Assembly (NCBI GenBank): GCA_946553045.1
Contig: CAMNRO010000018.1
Coordinates: forward strand, 1-49,174
Reading direction: 5' to 3'
From: an uncultured Porphyromonadaceae bacterium
GTDB lineage: Bacteria > Bacteroidota > Bacteroidia > Bacteroidales > Muribaculaceae
DNA length: 49,174 nt
A program made the translations under genes and the position numbers. Shown here piece after piece: positions 43,548-49,174 of this stretch; within the stretch, counting starts at the first letter, position 1, and every line of letters begins with the position of its first letter. The notes under the pieces were generated by a model. That model was not told the DNA's origin and searched no databases. It saw only the letters and a program-made list of their open reading frames with translations.

Positions 43548-45779
43548 TTATTTTTCTCTTACGCAGCGCACTGCCTGGGCCTGCCAGGGGTTGGAGGAGT
43601 CTTTGGCCACGACATTGCCGTTGACACCGGAACTTCTGCCTGAGGCCAGACCCTTGTCGGGCTCGGCATAGTTGCCGGAGCCTGTAAGCCAGAAGAAGTG
43701 CTGCAGAGCCATCTGGCTGCGGCGGGTGTCGGCGGTAGCGGCAGAGCTTGTCCACCAGTATCCGCTCTTGGCGAAGTGATCGCGTGCGCCGTTCGGGTTG
43801 GGGAAGCGCACACCGCCCATGGCGTAGTAGTTGCCTTCGCTGTCGTCGTCGCTGCGCTTCATGTATATGCCGTATCCGAAAATCTTGTCGCTGTTCGATG
43901 AGCTTCCGTATGCAAAACCGATGCGGGTGCGGTGTATTCCGCGCGGGAGCCAGCGCGGAGTCGTGCCGTCGTATTCGGTTTCTACCACGCAGTTTATGTT
44001 CTCGGTAAGTTTCGGTATTTTCTCGCCGTTGTCACCGGTGTGGAAATCGATTACGCCTTTCATTGTAATGCTTGTTTTGTTGACGGGAATGAAGGCGGTG
44101 AACGTGTTGCCGTTGGCAACGCGGTAGCCTACCGGCGAGGGGTCGTAGATAGTCTTCACGTCAGACCAGCCGCCGTCAGAGCCGGATGCCATGGCGTCGT
44201 CGCCCCATAGCAGACGGCAGTCGGTGCCGAGCCAGTGGGAACCGTTTGAGTCGGCAGCCCTGTTGATTATATATCCGGGCCGGAGCACGCTCGCACCGAT
44301 TGTAGCCTCGGCGCTTGTTGCCGGCTGCCATACGGGGAACGAAGAGGCGATGTTCTGAGCCGCGCCCCCGGTATAGTATGTGTCGGCGTTGGGGAAGGGG
44401 TCTTTGCGGCCCCACTGGTAGAGCATGCAGTTGAGCACATATGCCTCGTTTTCGGCTGTGCGGGTGGTTTCAAGACGCTGGGCGTCGGTCGAGGGGAAGG
44501 CACCGAGATTGCGGTCCATGATGTCGAAAGTGCTGCCTTCCTTGGTGGTGATGGCGTAGTCCTGGGGCATGGAGTCGCCTACGCCCCATATGTGCCAGCT
44601 CCACAGAATGTCGCCCTGGCGGTCTGTGCCGCTGTAGACGGCGATAACGGCGTTGCCTACGTTGCCCGATGTGGTATAGTACACGCGTCCGTCGCGGAGT
44701 TCGACGTCGGAAATGAAGCCCTGCACGTCTTCCCAGAGCAGAGCGGCCGAGCGCGGAGCAATATTGGCGTTTTCGGTGTGGAATCCGGCACCGGGAATGA
44801 TGCCCTTCTGGCCGTTGCCTATCACGGTAGCCTTGAAGTCGTGTTGTCCGGCAGAGGTAATCATATAGCAGTTGGCGGTCTCCTCTTCGGGCTCTACGGG
44901 CAGTTCTTCCACATTCATGTCGGCGGCGAAGTCGCGCAGCTGCAGATTGAATGTATATACCGTGTTGGGCATGAAATCGTATGCTATAGCCTTGGTGAAG
45001 GTGGCTTTGTGGCGGTCGGTGAGTATTGTTATCACCACCTGGTCGTCGGCATGAAGGTCGGGGGCTACCGACATATACGCCGTGTAGCTTTTTCCTGCGG
45101 TCAGCGCGGGAATATCGGCCCATTCGAGGGTCACGGTGCTCGATGTGTTGCCTGCGAAGGCATAAGAGCCGTCGGTGGCGTCGAAAGTGAAGTCGCCGGC
45201 CAGCTGGCGTCCTTCGGGCAGCGCGAGCGATATGCTTTTCAGATATTCACCGGCCAGCGGAGTGCCAGTGGCTTCGATGTTGAATCGCAACAATGCGAAA
45301 ATGTGGGTGAAATCGAATTCGTTTTCAGTGTTGGGGCGCGGATAGCCGAATTTATAGTCGCCGTCGATGCGTTGCGAGGCCGAGTCGAACGACTGGTTCG
45401 CCTGCAGCGTGCCGGTCAGCGATGTCGGGTCGGCGCCGTCGTTGGCGGCGCTGTATGGGTAGTATGCGTATTGCGGTGTGGCGCAGTTTCCGGTGAAAGC
45501 GGCGCGTCCTGTGGGGGCGGTGGCTGAGCACGCAAAGCGGGCGTTGCGCACGGTGCCTCCGAAAACGCCTATAGCGTCGTCGGGAGTCCAGAGGATACCA
45601 ATATGTCCTCCGAAATAGTCTGTCGGGTCTATCGCTGTCCGCGAGTTGATATCCGTGTCGGCTGTGTTGGCGATGATGACGGTCTCTGCATCTTGTTTCA
45701 TCTCGCCTGGCTGAGTATTTTCGCAGGATATTGCGGTGATGGCAAGAATGCCTGCGATAAAGCGAATGGTTTTATTCAT
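43548..45779 (-). CDS. Fimbrillin-family surface lipoprotein
   Basis: This 743-residue lipoprotein is lipidated at Cys19 (AITAISC). The ATG at 45779 is chosen since the 45 residues before it are low-complexity leader sequence, not signal-like. The N-terminal half (about 25-300) looks like an Mfa/FimA-type fimbrillin domain: RTAI, ILWTPDDAIGVFGG, YAYYPYSA, FTHIFALLRFNIEA. The C-terminal half has NCYMIT, GNAVIAVYSG, WSWHIWG, MDRNLGAF and YQWGRKDPFPNAD, and ends GYWWTSSA...WQAQAVRCVREK, a pattern of Bacteroidales tip or major-paralogue-type surface domains. It is probably a type V pilus tip or surface adhesin. It shares an operon direction with the OmpA-family gene downstream. Confidence 0.82.
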   Translation of the reverse strand: MNKTIRFIAGILAITAISCENTQPGEMKQDAETVIIANTADTDINSRTAIDPTDYFGGHIGILWTPDDAIGVFGGTVRNARFACSATAPTGRAAFTGNCATPQYAYYPYSAANDGADPTSLTGTLQANQSFDSASQRIDGDYKFGYPRPNTENEFDFTHIFALLRFNIEATGTPLAGEYLKSISLALPEGRQLAGDFTFDATDGSYAFAGNTSSTVTLEWADIPALTAGKSYTAYMSVAPDLHADDQVVITILTDRHKATFTKAIAYDFMPNTVYTFNLQLRDFAADMNVEELPVEPEEETANCYMITSAGQHDFKATVIGNGQKGIIPGAGFHTENANIAPRSAALLWEDVQGFISDVELRDGRVYYTTSGNVGNAVIAVYSGTDRQGDILWSWHIWGVGDSMPQDYAITTKEGSTFDIMDRNLGAFPSTDAQRLETTRTAENEAYVLNCMLYQWGRKDPFPNADTYYTGGAAQNIASSFPVWQPATSAEATIGASVLRPGYIINRAADSNGSHWLGTDCRLLWGDDAMASGSDGGWSDVKTIYDPSPVGYRVANGNTFTAFIPVNKTSITMKGVIDFHTGDNGEKIPKLTENINCVVETEYDGTTPRWLPRGIHRTRIGFAYGSSSNSDKIFGYGIYMKRSDDDSEGNYYAMGGVRFPNPNGARDHFAKSGYWWTSSAATADTRRSQMALQHFFWLTGSGNYAEPDKGLASGRSSGVNGNVVAKDSSNPWQAQAVRCVREK

Positions 45780-45921
45780 TATATTATGTAGTATATGGCC
45801 AAAATAATTGATTAATACACGGACTAAGTGTTTATCAGATTTTAAGGCTTTTAATTTCCGGCTGTCGCTTCTGTCAGCGGAGTGCCGGTGCATAATAATC
45901 AGTAAGATAATCAATAGATAT

Positions 45922-45964
45922 TCACCGGCAGGAACGGCCGTCGGGGGCTCGCCCCTGCCGGTGA
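45922..45964 (-). terminator. GC-rich hairpin after the large fimbrillin/PI-PLC-like gene
   Basis: TCACCGGCAGG (45922-45932) and CCTGCCGGTGA (45954-45964) are exact inverted arms of 11 bp, with an inner GGGG-CTCG-CCCC stem possible. It sits 19 nt after the stop at 45983 on the minus strand. No good T-tract follows, so it may be a repeat-type structure instead. The rest of 45780-45982 shows no clear promoter, only a poor TTATTTTG match on the minus strand. Confidence 0.55.
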
Positions 45965-45982
45965 GTTAACTTAGAGGCTGAA

Positions 45983-48718
45983 TTACTTCAGAGGATTTTT
46001 AGAGTTGTTGGTGAAATGGGAATTTGCGTTGTTTTCCACCTGGGGTGCGGCTTCCTGGTCTGCGCGGTTGAGCAGGAATGCCTTGTTGTTGTTGATGATG
46101 GCGCGGATAAGCGCTGCGGATTGGTAGGTTGCTTCATCTCCATTGGGTGCAATCGCATAATTCATGAAAACAAGACCGAGCGGGCAAGCCTGACGTGTCG
46201 GGTTGGTGATACGTCCGAGAGTGAACGGATTCAGCTCTTGTGCGAGTGCTTGACAATTTGAGGCCGTAGCGCTTCCGTAGAGATAACCGCCGAGTGAGGT
46301 TTCATAGAATGTGCGGTGCAAACCTCCCTTATAGTTGTTTGCAGCCGTTTCATTCATTGTAGTGATTGCATTCTTTCTTGCCGTCAGGTCCGTGACATTA
46401 TCAAGTTCAGTGAAGCACCAGCGAAGATATGTGCTCGGATTTGTTGTGCCATCAATATATGGGGCGACAGGAGATTTCCATTGCAGGCTGATAGTCTGCG
46501 GAGTGTCGCTTCGCATCCAGCGTGAGAACAGAGCAGGTGTGTTTGTTCCCCATGCATATTGATACTCATTATTGTTTGCCTCAGTATCGTAGTTGGTATT
46601 GATTTTTACGATAACCGTGCCCTGCACCATGGAAATGGTCGTATTGGCGTCGAGACTTCCGCTATATACCACAGGTTTGCCTGTCGCTGTGTTGGTTTCG
46701 GTTGAAAGTCTTTCAAGACATGACCTTACAGCGATAGCCCAGGCCTGACCGCCAGTTAGGTTGAATGTTCCGGCGCCAAAATCTTCGCGGGAAGTTTCAG
46801 TCCAGCTGTCAGAGTCTGTAAATGACGGATTATTTATGTTCCACTGAGTATAGGTAGACCCGGATTTCTCATCGATATACTCATATCCGCTGATTGACTC
46901 ATTGTCTTTCTGGCGAGTTGCGGTTGTGCGGTAGCCGCTTCTGTATGGCACTCCAGAGATAGCCGTTTCGCCGGTCATACCAATTTCAAGGAACATCAGA
47001 CCATCGGGATTCATGTTTTTGGCTAAGTTAATGATTGCCGTTGAAAGAGGGTCGGAGGAGTTGTCGTTGAAACGATATAGGCGTAACCAGAATTTAGGAA
47101 CGATATATGCAGTCTCGTTTTTAGTCTGGACAATAGAGCCTGTGCCGGAAACTGTTCGTCGTTGACCGTAATACCTGCCATTTACGTTCCAATAACCTGT
47201 TTCTGTTTGGCCATAAGATAGATTTGTCTCATTGGCGACAGAATTGGTGTAACTGATATTTGTGAAAGGATCTTCGAAATTTTCGGTTGTACTGTTGATG
47301 TCGAATCTTTGATCGAAATTACCGGCCTGCATAAGGTCTGTGCCATTTCTGGTCGCTACCTCAAATGCTCTGATACCGTTGTTGTACATCTCTTGAAGCG
47401 TTACTCCTCCCTGATAGGCCGCATTGGCGGCATGCCATGCACCGGGGATAGAGAGCTCCGATATGTAGATGTCGGGATTGAGCTGGCCGATCCATGAGGC
47501 GAGGTTGAAGTCCATACCGCGAGTCAGGAAGTAACCGAACTTAACCGGATAAATCATGCCGGTGGCAAAATTGGAGTCGTTGTTGAGCATCTGGTAGAAA
47601 TCTCCGCAGTTTGTCTGGAGATGAACGCGGAGCTGACCCAGGTTTTCACCCGTAATCTGACCGGGGATAAGGAAAGCGCGCAGGCGCAGATGGTCGATGG
47701 CGTCGTATTCGTGAGACTCGCCACGCACGAACAGGGTGGGGTAGTAGACACCGCCGTCGGCATTTGTCATCGAGGTCTGAAGCTGCACTGTCGAGTTGCC
47801 GCTGGTAGTGCTTTTGTCAACCATCGTGCCGGCGTCGGCTGCTTCCTGCGACATATTGAGGTCGAAACTACCGGAAATAATCAGATTGTCGTCGATTTCG
47901 TATTCGTCAATTTTAGAGCCGTTTACCTTTACAGCTTCGATGGTTACGGCCTGAATCTGAATATAGTCGGCCTTGATTTTGGCCTCGTTGCCGCCGAGGG
48001 TATTGGGAGTGACAGGACCGTTGAGGGTGATGTCGAGCACGTCGGCAAGCACATTGAACTGCAGAGGCACGGGCTGGCCGAACTCTTCGGCAGTCATGGT
48101 CTTTCGAGCCACCATCACGGCTGCATTCATGTCGGGCATGCCGTAGATGGTTTTCGGGTTGCCTGTCACAGTGCTGTTGTTGTACTGAGAGGCGTTATAA
48201 TCCTTGAAACTCGAGATGCCGGTGAGAGTGCCGTTTGTGTTTTCCTTGTATTTATACACCTGAGGGCTCTGTCCTGTTTCGACCGTGGCGCGGATAGTGT
48301 TTTCGTTTGCCAGGGTCGTGCTTGCTTTGTCGGCAGGATAGAAGGCGTAGAATGTGTGAGGACCGGGAGCACCCCACTGAACGCCGATTTCGCTCATCTT
48401 CACGATAGTACCGGCGACATTGCTCGGCTGCTCCTGAAGATTCACTTTATACTTAGCGAAGCCGCGGTCGGTGTTGGGGCTGTAGATGTTGATATACTCG
48501 TCGTTTCCCGACACATAGTTGCCCCAAAAGATTTCCTGAGATGTTTTTTCTTCCCAGTCGTCCTGATACATGGTGCGGCTGCTGGGAGAGTTTGAGATGG
48601 AAAACAGGACATCGTCGCCGCTCGAGGCAATTGGAACCTCGGGCTCGTAGATTTTGTCTTCGCACCCGGCCAGGACAAGTGGGGCGAAGGCAAGAATCCA
48701 TTTGTAATTCATGTTCAT
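45983..48718 (-). CDS. Large surface lipoprotein: fimbrillin-like N-terminus with PI-PLC-like C-terminal half
   Basis: This 911-residue lipoprotein is lipidated at Cys19 (LVLAGC). Residues about 35-400 look like a fimbrillin/Mfa-type domain (SRTMYQDDW, HTFYAFYPADKA, NGGVYYPTLF-like strands, VLADVLDITLNG). From about 415 it resembles the PI-PLC X-type barrel: ISELSIPGAWHAAN (419-432), MYNNGIRAFEVATR (444-457), GTVIVKIN (700-707) and CPLGLVFMNYA (845-855) followed by RAIINNNK (872-879). In active enzymes IPGTHDS provides a catalytic His; here Trp428 is at that place with His429 next to it, and the later Asp/Arg are Glu453 and Ala455. So it is probably non-catalytic, or altered. Starts at 48718 or 48712 are both possible. 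The small CSGS protein precedes it by 24 nt. Confidence 0.72.
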   Translation of the reverse strand: MNMNYKWILAFAPLVLAGCEDKIYEPEVPIASSGDDVLFSISNSPSSRTMYQDDWEEKTSQEIFWGNYVSGNDEYINIYSPNTDRGFAKYKVNLQEQPSNVAGTIVKMSEIGVQWGAPGPHTFYAFYPADKASTTLANENTIRATVETGQSPQVYKYKENTNGTLTGISSFKDYNASQYNNSTVTGNPKTIYGMPDMNAAVMVARKTMTAEEFGQPVPLQFNVLADVLDITLNGPVTPNTLGGNEAKIKADYIQIQAVTIEAVKVNGSKIDEYEIDDNLIISGSFDLNMSQEAADAGTMVDKSTTSGNSTVQLQTSMTNADGGVYYPTLFVRGESHEYDAIDHLRLRAFLIPGQITGENLGQLRVHLQTNCGDFYQMLNNDSNFATGMIYPVKFGYFLTRGMDFNLASWIGQLNPDIYISELSIPGAWHAANAAYQGGVTLQEMYNNGIRAFEVATRNGTDLMQAGNFDQRFDINSTTENFEDPFTNISYTNSVANETNLSYGQTETGYWNVNGRYYGQRRTVSGTGSIVQTKNETAYIVPKFWLRLYRFNDNSSDPLSTAIINLAKNMNPDGLMFLEIGMTGETAISGVPYRSGYRTTATRQKDNESISGYEYIDEKSGSTYTQWNINNPSFTDSDSWTETSREDFGAGTFNLTGGQAWAIAVRSCLERLSTETNTATGKPVVYSGSLDANTTISMVQGTVIVKINTNYDTEANNNEYQYAWGTNTPALFSRWMRSDTPQTISLQWKSPVAPYIDGTTNPSTYLRWCFTELDNVTDLTARKNAITTMNETAANNYKGGLHRTFYETSLGGYLYGSATASNCQALAQELNPFTLGRITNPTRQACPLGLVFMNYAIAPNGDEATYQSAALIRAIINNNKAFLLNRADQEAAPQVENNANSHFTNNSKNPLK

Positions 48719-48742
48719 ATTCTGTGGATGGTTGGTTGTTGA

Positions 48743-48943
48743 TTAGTTTGTTGAATTGATTTCGCCCCACGGATTACTGCTGAAATCGTTTTCTTCGGTC
48801 TCAACGACACCCTGAGCCTTGATATTTACGCCTTCGGCTTCTTCGCCTTTGAATACAGCAGAGCCGGAGCAGATGGGGCTTTCCAGCTCAACCCGCGTGA
48901 CGCTTGTTTTTGGTTGTTCGTAGATTTTCTTTTTCTTTTCCAT
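48743..48943 (-). CDS. Small CSGS-motif protein upstream of fimbrillin-like gene
   Basis: This 66-residue protein starts at ATG 48943 (MEKKKKIYEQPKTSVTRVE); an in-frame ATG two codons earlier (48949) is less typical. It has a Lys-rich start, YEQPKTSV, then ICSGSAVF near residues 25-32, and an acidic C-terminal half ending NPWGEINSTN. No signal peptide or membrane segment is visible. Small proteins of the pattern Y..P...V..L......L/C.GS often precede fimbrillin-type genes in Bacteroidales; their function is unknown to me. The layout (leader-like first half, single Cys, Gly-Ser) superficially resembles a peptide precursor. It is the first gene of the minus-strand surface-protein cluster. Confidence 0.7.
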   Translation of the reverse strand: MEKKKKIYEQPKTSVTRVELESPICSGSAVFKGEEAEGVNIKAQGVVETEENDFSSNPWGEINSTN

Positions 48944-49041
48944 ACACATTGATATTTAGTTAGATAATAGTTGATACATCGGTGGTATTTTTAGTGGTTT
49001 TATTTATTTTTTGCGTGGTGTCTAATGGGCTTCAGTAGGGG

Positions 49042-49174
<133 letters not shown>

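Overview
The window looks like one contig of a gut-type Bacteroidales bacterium; a Muribaculaceae-like relative is plausible but not proven. The case for this rests on a SusC/SusD pair, SprA of the type IX secretion system, fimbrillin-type lipoproteins, DUF-type Bacteroidales envelope proteins, and promoters of the Bacteroidetes form TTG-N19-21-TAnnTTTG. Start sites sit behind A/T-rich leaders without Shine-Dalgarno sequences. There is no phage, no recognisable transposase and no CRISPR array.

Layout. 1-4.6 kb: a SusC-like TonB-dependent transporter whose 5' end is broken, followed by its SusD-like lipoprotein and a terminator. 4.7-10.1 kb: a DUF4421 protein, an OmpA-family porin-like protein, and a membrane-bound nucleotide-sugar dehydratase (WbpM/CapD type) coupled to a DUF4923-like exported protein. 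10.1-19.3 kb, minus strand: guaB, two SurA/PpiC-type envelope chaperones, topoisomerase IV subunit A, a DUF3316-like protein and an S41 lipoprotein protease. 19.4-23.2 kb, plus strand: a nucleotidyltransferase/CDP-alcohol phosphotransferase pair that probably makes a phosphodiester-linked polar lipid or metabolite, then a TPR protein. 23.3-36.8 kb, minus strand: one overlapping operon tamB-like, glycerate kinase, ruvA, sprA. 37.0-39.1 kb, plus strand: an ABC transporter with its own YtrA-type GntR regulator. 39.2-41.5 kb: tRNA-Arg(TCT), then an S24/S26 peptidase overlapping an ABC exporter. 41.5-42.3 kb: a dense palindromic repeat element. 42.3-48.9 kb, minus strand: a small CSGS-motif protein, a large fimbrillin-like lipoprotein with a PI-PLC-like C-terminal half, a second fimbrillin-like lipoprotein and an OmpA-family protein. 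The last ~135 bases are almost pure G and look like sequencing artefact.

How it works together. Most genes build or service the outer membrane: SusCD uptake, OmpA proteins, periplasmic chaperones, TamB-like lipid or protein transport, the T9SS translocon, and surface lipoproteins. The most unusual items are the ~645-bp composite repeat at 41554-42198 (two ~97% identical 273-bp direct repeats, about ten AACCGC/GCGGTT hairpins, and inverted ends), the fimbrillin/PI-PLC-like chimera with a degraded active site, the peptidase-exporter pair beside the tRNA, and the abrupt break at the start of susC. All calls are from reading the sequence and translations; no database search was run.
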